Shown here: positions 10,145 through 20,179 of the stretch, one piece after another
How positions within the stretch are numbered: the stretch's first letter is position 1
Layout: every line of letters begins with the position of its first letter
NCBI GenBank assembly: GCA_003971905.1
Contig: RSEE01000036.1
Span: forward strand, 62,001 to 126,000
Length of the DNA: 64,000 bases
Direction: 5' to 3'
Origin: Moniliella sp. 'wahieum'
Lineage: Eukaryota; Basidiomycota; Moniliellomycetes; Moniliellales; Moniliellaceae
Notes under the pieces: model-generated
The model's input: only the letters and a program-made list of their open reading frames with translations
The model's database searches: none
Told to the model about the DNA's origin: nothing
Program-made: the position numbers and the translations under genes

Positions 10145-11632
10145 GTATACCACTTTTTCTCACTGTCCTGTTCACATCCACGTACGCACGTACGCGGTTC
10201 ACATTTCCTCCTTCAACATTTTGCCAAGGAGCTTTTTTTCAGTCCATATGACTTGTCCCATATGTCTCTCCCCCCTTTTCGCCATTCATGGCACGGCCAA
10301 GAAGACATCATTTTTTGACCGAGAAATTGACCTGGGACATATGATCGGGAGACGTGCAATGCGCTTTGGGGTATTCAGTGCAGTGTTGGTGGTGTAACAC
10401 GGCCGGATTCTGGGTGTTGGCAAGTTGGACCAGGTTGGACCACAGCTAATAGTTTCGATGCTAACTGACTGTATCAAGGCTCCGCCGTTCAGCGCGTTCA
10501 ACGTGGTTCATCACATGATGCAGATCTGTCACATGTCACAGCGCTATCATTCCGTGATCGAGTGATCGACCACCACAGTTTCTGTGAGCGCTGAGCGTCA
10601 GTGCCCTCGATGGTTTCCCCCTGTTGTGATTACAGCGTTTGAAGCGTTTGGGAGGGAGCAGTAAGCATCAAGCTTTTGCAGCGTCCTACACGTCCTGTTG
10701 GGGATGGTTGAAGAGGGGGGTCGAACGTCGAATCCTGAGTGTTGAACGTGAACGAGTTATCGAGAGTTACTAGTTATCCCTGAGGCGAGGCTCAGCCGTG
10801 AACGCCTGAGACTGAGATCTCAACAGATCTGAGATGAGATCTGAGAGGTGGTGTTGATGCGCAGATGGTTATAGTTAGATCTTATATAGAGCTAAAGGCT
10901 AAAGTTTTTGCCTCAAGAGCTCGAGCTCAAAGACAGTTACCGTGACGCGACGCTTGTGGATCCCTCCCGCATGCAACTCGGGTAGCAACGAAGGCCGATT
11001 TCTCCAGTCTACTCGGCGCCGATCCCCGAAGCGCCGGCATCGTGGTGGATGTCCAAGCTACCCGGGGGCTTAGTGTCAGCTCTCAATCTCAGATCTCATC
11101 GATCATCTGAGATCTGAAGATGAGATCTGAAGAATAAACCAACCGGTGGTGCTGAGTGGAAGGAAACCATAGGCACTTGCCCTGTGCCATGTGCCTGGAC
11201 ACAGTCACGAATGCAAATACAAAATGCACACGGGCCATCAAGGGTGACATGGTGACGCTGTATTTTTCCTCAGCTCTCTCGATCCGTCGGCGAGGCAGAC
11301 TGCTTGCTGCTTGCTGCCTTAGCTGTTCGATCTTCGATGGGCGGCAGATGGGATGACGGTGGGCGCTGAGCCTCAGCGCTGGCCATCGACATCGACGTCG
11401 CCCAGTGGCCTCCCTCCCTGTTGCTCGGGCGCACCGCTCGATGCTCGATGCTGGCCCTGGGTCGTCTGCTTTCTGCGCTGAGCTGTGGGCAAGTCGGTAC
11501 TAGTAGGGTTACTATACTATGATCCATCTGCCTTTTATCCCTCCACCGGGGAGTCTTTCGTGCCGCTCTTGCTTATCCGTTCCCCCTCCCTTGCCAATAC
11601 TCCTACTTCTACTCCAACCCACCCAATCCATC
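10145..11632. other. 1.5-kb intergenic region rich in short palindromes
   Basis: No coding region was recognised. The stretch is AT-richer than the flanking genes and holds many AGATCT-centred palindromes, CTGAGGCTCAG-like palindromes (about 11368-11380) and CATATG sites. A TATATAG (about 10881-10887) and a run of pyrimidines ending at the ATG at 11633 could belong to the promoter of the downstream gene. Confidence 0.5.
10833..11100. repeat. Inverted repeat pair of an AGATCTGAGATG-type motif
   Basis: GATGAGATCTGAGA at 10833-10846 recurs as its exact reverse complement TCTCAGATCTCATC at 11087-11100. More copies flank each arm: AGATCTGAGATGAG at about 10826 on one side, and TGAGATCTGAAGATGAGATC from about 11109 on the other. 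The arms enclose about 240 bp. Confidence 0.8.
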
Positions 11633-12531
11633 ATGGCCACTGAACAACTTCAAGCGCGCATCAACGCTCTCGAGGCGGAGGTAGATTCCCTCCGTGCGAC
11701 CCAGAGCACACTGCATCTCCCATCCCACCCCCCGGTCCCATCGCCGTTGAGCATAAGATGCGCCCGTTCCACTTCCAGGGCCACAGGCCAGTCCTGCGAC
11801 GCCAAGCAAGCCGCCGACCAAGTTCCAGCCCAACTACGATCACAAGGTGAGCTCGTTTGACCAGATGGGACTCAAGCCCGAACTTGTGGGTGCGCTACGG
11901 GAGAATGGGTACCTCAAGCCGACCGCGCTGCAGTCCGTCGCTCTGTCCCGATCGTTCGTGGACGCGATGTGCTCATCCAGGGCCCCATAGAGGCCGGGCG
12001 GATCATTTCGTATGCGCTTGCTGCGTTGCAGCTGGTAGACCCTTTGCGCGTTCATGTCCAAGCCCTCATCTTGGCCGCTAGCAAGGAACGTGCGGTACGC
12101 ATTGCTAAAGCTATCCGTGTGCTTGGTGGGGAAGATGCGGCGCCAGACAGCGAAACAACAGCCAAGGTGTACGCGTGTGTTCCTGGCCCATCCACATCTG
12201 CCGACATTGAAGCACTTTCGCGTCGTCCGCAAATTGTCGTTGGCACGCCCGGTCGGATCTTCCATCTATTGGACCGTGACCATCTCTCCACTTCCCACAT
12301 GAAGGTACTGATCTGCGACGAGGCGGACGACCTCTTGTCCACGTTCAAAACTTGTCGGTGAGATTCGCAGGATCTTGCCTGACAACCCGCTGTTTCAAAC
12401 CGTCTGGGCGGCCCGATAACTTCCCCCCGGGCGCGCTGGCGTTGGCGCTCAAGTATGCCCACTCGCCGACGATGGTCCAGGTGCGCACGCAGGATGGTGT
12501 GTTCCGCGTCGTTCAGGCCGGACACAAGTAA
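11633..12531 (+). CDS. Degenerate eIF4A-like DEAD-box protein, single RecA lobe
   Basis: The N-terminus has a short coiled-coil-like helix (LQARINALEAEVDSLRA). Then NYDHKVSSFDQMGLKPEL and GYLKPTALQSVAL match the start and Q motif of eIF4A. The Walker A site, normally AQSGTGKT, reads IQGPIEAGRI, so the essential Lys and Thr are gone. Motif Ia (normally PTRELA) reads ASKERA. Motif Ib (VVGTPGRI) and motif II (DEADDLLS) are intact. Motif III (SAT) reads WAA, and the protein stops at HK* soon after, where eIF4A would begin its second lobe. Without Walker A or lobe 2 it should not bind ATP productively or unwind RNA. One or more frame changes occur near 11740-11800, 11930-11970 and 12345-12420, so a decayed pseudogene is the main alternative. 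It converges on HUA1. Confidence 0.65.
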
Positions 12532-12743
12532 GACGGAGGCTAGTCTCAGCTCTCAGCTCTCTGTCTCAGTACATCTGTTGCAAATTGAATTCATCGAACA
12601 CAACACAACACAATACAATACGTCCGTTGCCAATTCATCTCACTTGATTAACGATGAGCATCTGGATATTGTAGTCCTCCTTTTCTCCTCCCAACCGCGC
12701 TTGCTCTTGCTCTCGTACAGCATTACAGTATTAGTATTGCACC

Positions 12744-13850
12744 TTAGTACACCCGACCCGTGCCGCTGCAGCGCGGACAAGTTTCCGAACCAAAGAGGAA
12801 ATTGTCCAGCTGGCCATACCCACCGCAGAGCGGACAGGGTCTTCCGCCCAACCGTGGGTCGCCAGGGTTCACCACCAACGCACCCGGTGGCGGTACCCCC
12901 CAGGGGGGCAACTGCACCACGCCTGCTGGCACCGGGGGGGAGGAGCGTAGCCTCCTGGCGCTCGAGGGGGCAGAGACGGATAAGCACCCGGTGGCCCAGC
13001 CCCATAAGTATAGGTGCGCGGAGGGACTGGTGGTGGGCCCGGAGGCGGCGCATACCGTCCTGAAGGTCGTGCGTCGGTTCGATCGCCTCCGCTGACACCG
13101 GGACGTACGCGGCCTTGGCCGGCACTGGATCCAGAACGAATGTCGGACAGGCGTCGGGGCATAAGCGGGGCCTGGGTGCGTACCACATCTGCATACGCCG
13201 GTGGCAGTTCTTCCTCCGCCGCCGCTGCTGCATCTGCATCTGCATCTGTCTCCAGGCCCATGCTTCCTGCCGCGTGCGAGGGGGAGCCAGGGGCGGGAGA
13301 AGATGCACGAGCTGCGGTAGCCGATACCGACGCGGCGATCGAGTGAGCGGGCTGCGAGGCGGCGAGGAGGGAGACGGATGGGACGGAGGTAGATCCGGCG
13401 GCGACGGCCGAGGAGGCAAAGCGGGCGAGGGGGAGACTGCAGAGGTGCCATTGTGCACGGAGGCGGCGGGAGAGGAGAGATGGGAAGAAGCAGTGGACCC
13501 AGTGGGAGAGTGCTGACCGGTGCGCGCCGGACCAAAGGGTGAGGGGGTACCGGCGGGGGAGCGGCGGGGGGGCTGGGGCGGCAGACACGGGGGAAGGAAG
13601 CGTGGAGGCGAGCGAGGAAGTATCAAATGGGTTTATGCGTGCAGGGAGCGGGGGCACAGGCGGGGCAGACACGCCGGCGGCGGGTGGGGGGGAGGAGCAA
13701 ACGAAGGGAGGGGCGGGGGATGCGGGGCGGGGCGAAGGGCGCGGGGACGGGACTGGCCAGAGGCGGAGGCGGATGCGGCGGGGGCGGATGCGGCGGGGGC
13801 TGGTAGTTGGATGGCGCAAAGGGGTTGTTGCTCCCTGGGGCGGTGGCCAT
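12744..13850 (-). CDS. HUA1: HUA1-like zinc-finger protein (actin-patch associated)
   Basis: The C-terminus has the diagnostic Hua1 block: LVVNPGDPRLGG, a CPLCGGYG half-finger, and CPRCSGTGRVY* at the very end. This is a CXXCXGXG pair like the DnaJ type I zinc domain. The middle contains ELPPAYADVV, a PPxY-type motif corresponding to the PSYEDV motif of yeast Hua1 and likely to bind WW domains such as that of Rsp5. The N-terminus (MATAPGSNNPFAPSNYQPPP) and centre are Pro/Ala/Ser-rich and disordered. Yeast Hua1 is cytoplasmic, 198 residues, and implicated in actin-patch assembly and endocytosis. This version is about 1.1 kb because of longer disordered segments. The frame changes near 13100, 13000 and 13650, often in Pro codon runs. 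The start at 13850 has a favourable context. Confidence 0.8.
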
Positions 13851-14331
13851 GGCGCGCGTGGCCGGGCAGAAGGCGGGCGAGGAGGGAGAGGGATGGTCGA
13901 TGGATGGTGGCTGCGCAGGCCGCCTGCGCGCGCCTGCTAGAAACAGCATCGATGGTCGATGGGGCTGGACAGCCTGGCCACGTGTGATGTCATGGCACAG
14001 GGCATGTCACATGTCACACATTCCATTCCGCCCGTTCCGGAGCCCATGGGACGACAACATGCGTCACGACAAGTACATAGTATGCACCGCCGGTATGAAT
14101 CCTTCCTCGTCGGCCTCTGGGGCCGCTTGTTGCTGTGGAAACGCAAGTTGCCCCACAGTGGTACGCTTGTGATCCATCCAGCTGCGCCAACCAGCCAGAG
14201 GGGTGCGCTGCTTCCCATTCCTCTTGTTCTACCCGTGTTCTGCATATCCTGTTACCACCTGCTCTCTCATTAGGCCCATTAGGGTGTATACAGGCATGTC
14301 GTATCTTAAAGCATCTCGAGTTGGGGAGTAT

Positions 14332-15466
14332 TTAGACCTTCACGGACCCGGCAATGGGTTGCACGACCGTGTCCGTATCAAGAGCTTTGACACTCGGCGT
14401 GCCCACCACGGTATCGTCCGAATCACTAACCGTGGGCGACTGGGATCCTGCAACGTCTCTCCGGCCAGGTCTTCCGTCTCGGCATGCCATACCGCCTGGG
14501 TGCGCGCGAGGAACAGTGTGTAGTACTCGCGCCTGGTCCATGCAAATGCCGGTCCAACGTACTTTTTTGTAGCCTTGGTAAAGTCTTCATCTCTTGCTTT
14601 AGCTGGTTGAATAGGTCTGTGCGATCGGTGAGCACTGCACTGACCCCCCACCGCGTCGCCTCTACCATTTCGTCTGGCCGATTGACCGTCCAGACCATCA
14701 CGTCCTTTCCAGCCGTCTTGGCATCCTGAGGAACGCCTGTCCAGCAGCCGAAACAAGGGATGGAAGTACATGCTGAATCCATCACACGCATGCCAAAAGT
14801 ACTGTCTAGCCAGGCGTGGGGAGCCTCCAATATGGATCCGCCGAAGAGACGGGACCAGTGCCATAGCTGGTGCGAGAAACTTGGGATGCCATAGACCTAG
14901 GATCAAGCGCGGCGCCAATAGACTCTCGTACTGTTTGTACCGCCTAACCACCTTGTCCATCAGACGGAAGAGACGATACGGGTCGTTGTCTGGCTTCACG
15001 TCAATGTTGGCCTTAAGATGGAGGTACTGGGGCTGCATGAGCAAGTCGCAGAGTTCTTCCAACGTCGGGATCTTCTGTACTGGTTGTTTCAGCGTCCGGA
15101 CCTGGTCAATGCCCCCAATATAGTTTTGCTCCGAATCTTCCCGCTGCCATCGGTCGTCCTGCCGAGAACCGAATCGTGGAAGAGCACAATCACGTCGTCT
15201 CGGGTGACATGGATGTCGGTTTCAATCGCATCCGCACTGTCCTTGGCAGCCATTTGGAAGGAGGCCATGGTGTTTTCAGGAAACGCAGCCGAGGCCTGAA
15301 TTAAAATCGGTCAGCACTGACTAGTGACTGCCATGCGTGTCCTCCTTTGCCCATCGAGAAGGCATTTCACTAGCACAGTACGCATGATGCGTGGCGGGTT
15401 AGACGGAGAGAGACGTACACCGCGATGGCCCCAGCATTCAGGCATCCTAGTAGGGGTGGCTGCCAT
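14332..15466 (-). CDS. PGC1-like glycerophosphodiester phosphodiesterase (GDPD)
   Basis: Exon 1 (15466-15419) encodes MAATPTRMPECWGHRG. An intron at 15296-15418 joins it to ASAAFPENTMASFQMA. GHRG, PENT, then IETDIHVTRDD and LFHDSVLGRTTDG are the canonical GDPD signature with catalytic His, metal-binding Glu/Asp and second His. Later blocks (LILGLWHPKF, DVMVWTVNRPDEM, GVSAVLTDRTDLF) match yeast Pgc1, which degrades phosphatidylglycerol to diacylglycerol at mitochondria and lipid droplets. The C-terminal segment after TDRTDLF includes EYYTLFLAR, possibly amphipathic. Frame changes near 14760-14830, around 14600 and at 15065-15140 interrupt the CDS. Which of two terminal frames (stops at 14332 or 14340) is right is unclear. 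The start context CACCATGGC is strong. Confidence 0.82.
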
Positions 15467-16990
15467 GGTGACGGTTGCCAAGTCGTGTGGTGTGGGTGTA
15501 ATGGTGGGATGAAGAGAAAGGAGGATGCATCGCGGACAGCTGTTATTTTCTTCTCAAAAGCGAGACTGGCAATGGTGGTAGGTAGGGGGGGGGAGAGATT
15601 GTGGTGCGCGTGCGCAAAGGATTGCAGTTGCGTGTTTCTTCAGTGGCACATTTGCAGTGCGCTATAATTATCTCTATCTTTACGCGCCTTTTTACGTGGC
15701 ATAAATATCAGTCTTGTCAGCCTATCGTGGATCGATGCACGTGCGGAACTGTCAAGTGGTGGCCTTGGCCTGGGGCGGAGTGGGGATAGATAACTTGACC
15801 CACCCACACCAGCACTCTCGATCGGGCGTCGAGGGGCTGAGGCATCTCAGATCTCACTGCTTTGCCTGTCCGTTCTACGCGGCGACTTGCCGGCAGCATA
15901 AAAGATCTGTTGTGTTGCGCGCTGAGGCGCAGTCGGCCACTAACCCTCCTGGCTTCTGCATGATAAGGCACGTGTGCTGTGATCGTCGGGTGAGAAAAGA
16001 ACGGGATGAATATTGAATCCTCCCGACGGCGGCCAGATATATACACGCGCTGCGTGATATACGCATGGATGGTACGGCCGTGTGAGAAGGCGGAGCGGAG
16101 CATTGGTGCACAGCACTTGGCGCGACTTGGGGCGCGAGCTCCATGCCATGTCGGCTGATCTGGATCGGAGGGGCGAGGCAGCAGGAGGCAATGTGCCTTA
16201 CTTGTTGTTTCGACTGCCCAAATTAAAGCGATGGCGCATTCTCTCTTGTCTTGATTCGGCACGTGGGCCAGCGCTGCCAGTGCCCAAAAAGTCACGCGGG
16301 AGGAATTGAAATGTACACTTTGAAACCAGTTCGACCCAGGGCACGTGACATGTGACACCCGCACGTGATGCGGGACGCGTCGTGTGACCAGGGCCCCCGC
16401 CGGTGCAATGTTCAAGTGGGGACTGCTGCGGATGCGCGGAGGGCAAATTGCCGCGGAGGGCGGGGCGGCTGAAAGCTGTGGGTGTGCACGTGAGCGTGAG
16501 CGCGAGCAGCCCAGCCGGGAGGTGATGTGGCGTGGAAAAAGGGTTATGGCGTTGGTGCATGTGATGCGTGGCGTGTGACATGTGAGTGTGACCGGCGCAA
16601 CTGGTCACCGGTCAGCCGGGCCGGCGCCAGGTGAGTAGTGACTAGTGGCTACTGACTGGTGACCGGTGAGGCCTGAGGCTCAGGCCTGAGGTTATGAAGG
16701 CCGGCATGACGTCAGTGCGCTGCGCCGATCCGGCGAGCAGAAGACAAGGACCAACAGCAGGCTTGCCGCTGGCCCAGGAGCACCCGTGGCTGCGATGTGT
16801 GCGCAGGCACGCAGGCGCTCCGCCTCCGCCGCCCCCCGCAGGACCTCCGGTCTCGTACTCAGCATTCGCCTGTCCGAGCCCATCTCCCTCCCAGCCACCC
16901 AGCCCCACTAGGTGCCCCCCCCCCTGGACGCAGCTCGACGCCTGCGGCTGAACACGCTGAGCACGCAGCATCGCATCCTGCCCCCCTCGG
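15467..16990. other. 1.5-kb intergenic region with palindromic motifs
   Basis: No gene recognised. It contains CACGTGACATGTGACAC (about 16343-16359), TGACATGTGAGTGTGACC (about 16575-16592) and a nested palindrome GGCCTGAGGCTCAGGCCTGAGG (about 16670-16691). It also holds a SpeI-like ACTAGT cluster (about 16630-16650) and an AGATCT motif near 15850. TATATA occurs at about 16037-16042. The last 300 bp before 16991 are C-rich and may be promoter or 5' leader of the next gene. Confidence 0.5.
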
Positions 16991-19900
16991 ATGCGTCTGC
17001 CGTCGTACTCGGGCCCGTTCCAAGTCGGTTGCATCGACCTCGAGGTGCCTGTCCGCCGCCCCCGCACCTACGGCACCGACATTGTGCCTCCCGAGGTGCT
17101 CAACAAACCGCAGTACCGCCATCCGCTGCGCAGCACGCTCCAGCGCTGGCTGTTCCAGCGGCGCGTGCGCGATGGTGTCCGCCGCAGAAGCAAGGCCTAT
17201 TCCTTGTGGCTCGACATGCACGGTCTGGCCTTCACCGAGGGACCTCCAGGCCGTACCCGAACGCGCCACCACCATGCCAAGCGTCATGCGCATCGCCGTG
17301 CCCCCCCCGCCGCCCGACACGTGCTCCCAGCGCGCCAAGGACAGCAGAACCAAAACCAACCCCATTACTGCCAAACCCTCCGATCGGCCCGAACCGACCG
17401 CAGGAGGAAACGGCAGTACTCGTATTGCGTTGACGACGATCACGATCCAAGCGATTTGAATCCGTTTAGTTACAACTCCAAAACCTCCACTTTGCACTTG
17501 GAAACGGTTCTGTTTACTCTGTACTACCCCTCGTCCTACGTGCCTTGCACCTCCACCGCCTTCCCACCGCACAAGCACCACAAGGACACGTACAGCGCAG
17601 CCACATGGGTCAGTCGGCCGCTGCGCAAATCCCTTGCAGGCCTTCTGGCTACCTGGGCCAGTATGGAGCAGTGGGGATGCTAGCCTCGCCTGCGGTGGTG
17701 TCCTTGTTGAATGCGACGCTTCCTGTGCACGTAGGTGCGCCGCTCGCTTCGCCCGCGGACGAACGGATGGAGGCAATTGCGTTTCCGCGTGCCATGGGCG
17801 AGGGGGAACAGATGCGCACCCAGCGCCAACGAGAGAAGCGAGAGAACAACAAGACCATTCTCCTGACTTTGACCGTGCCAGCCCATCGTTTTCAGGCAAG
17901 TTTGTGCGCTGGCTGCGGCGGGACGACCAAGAACGTTCGCCTCCGATGCAGCCTGGCACGCATGCCGACGCATCGGGAGAATGGTACACCGTTCCTGAAG
18001 GACAACCGGACCCTGTATTTGCCAGTGTGCACAATGGCAAGCACTTGCCCGTGATGATCTTTTCCCATGGCCTAGCGGGGTCGAGGACGAGTTACTCGCA
18101 GTACTGCGGTACGCTCGCTTCGCATGGCGTTCTTGTTGCTGCGCTAGAACATCGTGATGGTTCTGCGCTCCATACTGCTGTCCGCTCCACCCGTCCAGGC
18201 CATCGGGCAGGCATGCGCGCATTTCGTACGGACGATGGTCCGCCTATCCGGGGCGGGGGAAGACGCTCTCGCTCTCCCACCCCGACTGGCGGAGGGGGAG
18301 ATGAAGTGGATCCGTCTCGGCCGGCCGGGAACAGCTGGACAAGTTACCCGAGTCCAGCCCTGACGAGCAAGAACAGCGTATGCGACAAGAGGAAACTGCG
18401 CGGGCGAAGCAAGCCAAGTTCCGGTCGGACGTGCAAGCCTACAAGGAGAAAGGTTCTCGGTATACGCGGCAGTACGGGTCGGGGTTCGGGCGCGGGTACA
18501 TCAAGCGGAAGAGGATGGGGTATCTGCATCCACGTAACGCTGCAGTACCCCAACTACTGTTTGAGAAGTTCAACCTTCGTTCTTTCCCTACCGACCCGAC
18601 CAAGGAAGAAGCTGGGCTGCGTGCGGCTCAAATTAAGATGCGCATCGATGAGATCGAAGAGTGCCGGCACATTCTGCACCGTATCAACCGCGGGGAAGGG
18701 TACGATGTGTATCTCGAGAGCACGCGCGGGCTAGGATCCAAGTTGGCGCGCAACCACGCCACGCCACACCTCCAGCGGAAAGCCTCATAGCCAACCCTTT
18801 GCAATTGAAGGAATGGCAAGGGCAGCTGGACGTTGACAACATTTTCCTTGTGGGCCACTCCTTTGGCGGGTGCACCGTCGCCGAGGCGCAGCGCAACCTC
18901 GCTACCCCCCTTTCCGTCGGGACTAATGCTGGATCCATGGACGGAACCCATGTCGGAGCAAGGCACGATTGACCGTCCCTCTTTGCCATGAACTCGGAGA
19001 CGTTCACAGTCTGGCAAGAGTCGTTTGATAAGCTGAAACGGATCTGTCATGGAGCTCGACAAGAGGCAGAGGGACGAGGATGGATCCTCACGTTGGCCGG
19101 GACGGATCATCTTAGCTTTAGTGACTTGCCTATCATTCTCCCGCACCTCCTTCGGTCTGCAGTCAACCCGCTCAAGTAAGCACGCATCCCTCCCCTCAGG
19201 CCCTCAGGCCGTATTGCTACACCTTCTGTTCTGGATTACCGATTACGATCGAGAGACACTCACTAACCCCCCATTCCTGTCCTCTTCTCCCCTTTGGACG
19301 CACAGATCAGTGGCCATCTTTGCTCTCGCAACCTATACCCAACTAGGTCTGATGCTGCAGACGAAGCATCCCACCATCGCGCTTTCGCACGACCAGCTCA
19401 AAGCCGCCGTGGAAGCAGTCGAGCCGTCGTCTACCTCTTCCTCTCCGAACCGGGCGTACTTTTTCGCCCCCCCCCATGGCGTGGGAGGGGAAGAAGGCGA
19501 GCCGATCCCGGCCGGGGCAGAGGAACTCGGTACCGAACGAACCGAACGAACCGAACGAACCTCCCCAAGCCGACGCAGTGGTGTGGGAGGTGTGATTGCC
19601 CATCGCTCTCCTAGCGGTAACTTGGTCACGGAAGAACGCCAACCTACTGATCCCGTCGACTTTGTCGATAGTGCGCATTTGATCCGCGCGATCGAGCGGG
19701 CGACGGAAGGCGCGGCAGGCGGACGGGACAGCGCGTTGCGGCCTGATACGGATGCGGATGCGGATGCGGATGCGGATGCGGATGCGGATGCGGATGCGGA
19801 TGCGGAGAGTCAGTTGACAGCGGCTCCAGTCCCGGAGCGGAGGGCAACATGGTCGTCTGTCGATTGCTCCCCACCGGAGGGTACGGTCCCAGGTACAGGT

Positions 19901-20179
19901 ACAGGTACAGGTACAGGTACAGGTACAGGTACAGGTACAGGTACAGGTAAAGATCAAGAGGAAGATCAAGAGCAAGAGTGTGGGACTGGGACGATGCGTT
20001 GGAGGTCTTGCGCCGCACGCAGGCCATGTCGGACGCGATTGCCAGTACCAAGAACACTCGATCCTGTCCGTGTTGGGGTGGATGATGTCCTCGCAGGGCT
20101 TGCGACCTGGCGGAATCAGTACCCCAGGAACCATCTTGGCGCACCAGTACTAACCTCGTCCCTAGTCCCTGGTCCCTAG
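16991..20179 (+). CDS. Platelet-activating-factor acetylhydrolase family lipase
   Basis: This alpha/beta-hydrolase family (group VII PLA2) removes short or oxidised acyl chains from phospholipids. The start [20 protein letters not shown] is the fungal PAF-AH opening. Then come [13 protein letters not shown] and [20 protein letters not shown] with ALEHRDGS (oxyanion region). The nucleophile elbow is FLVGHSFGG, the catalytic Asp region LMLDPW and the catalytic His TDHLSFSD, giving a complete Ser-Asp-His triad. An intron at 19176-19305 joins NPLK to [15 protein letters not shown]. After [11 protein letters not shown] the reading frame runs on through a long low-complexity tail containing [10 protein letters not shown], a (DA)n stretch and a (TG)n stretch. 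That tail is unusual for the family. The region 17140-18050 changes frame repeatedly. It may contain another intron, so its internal structure is uncertain. Confidence 0.78.
19751..19805 (+). repeat. (GATGCG)n coding microsatellite
   Basis: About nine copies of the hexanucleotide GATGCG encode an Asp-Ala repeat in the C-terminal tail of the PAF-acetylhydrolase gene. A unit length divisible by three keeps the frame open whatever the copy number. Confidence 0.9.
19891..19949 (+). repeat. (GGTACA)n coding microsatellite
   Basis: About ten copies of GGTACA encode a Gly-Thr repeat, 85 bp downstream of the (GATGCG)n tract and in the same open frame. It is followed by AGATCAAGAGGA units encoding an acidic Asp-Gln-Glu stretch. 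Confidence 0.9.

Noticed and set aside
12869-13819. Long Pro-rich minus-strand frame as a separate gene
   Set aside because: It contains the HUA1 middle region (ELPPAYADVV) and is part of that gene, broken by indels.
16859-18040. 393-codon open frame on the minus strand
   Set aside because: Antisense to the PAF-acetylhydrolase gene, whose plus-strand motifs ([13 protein letters not shown]) are diagnostic. GC-rich codons leave antisense frames open by chance.
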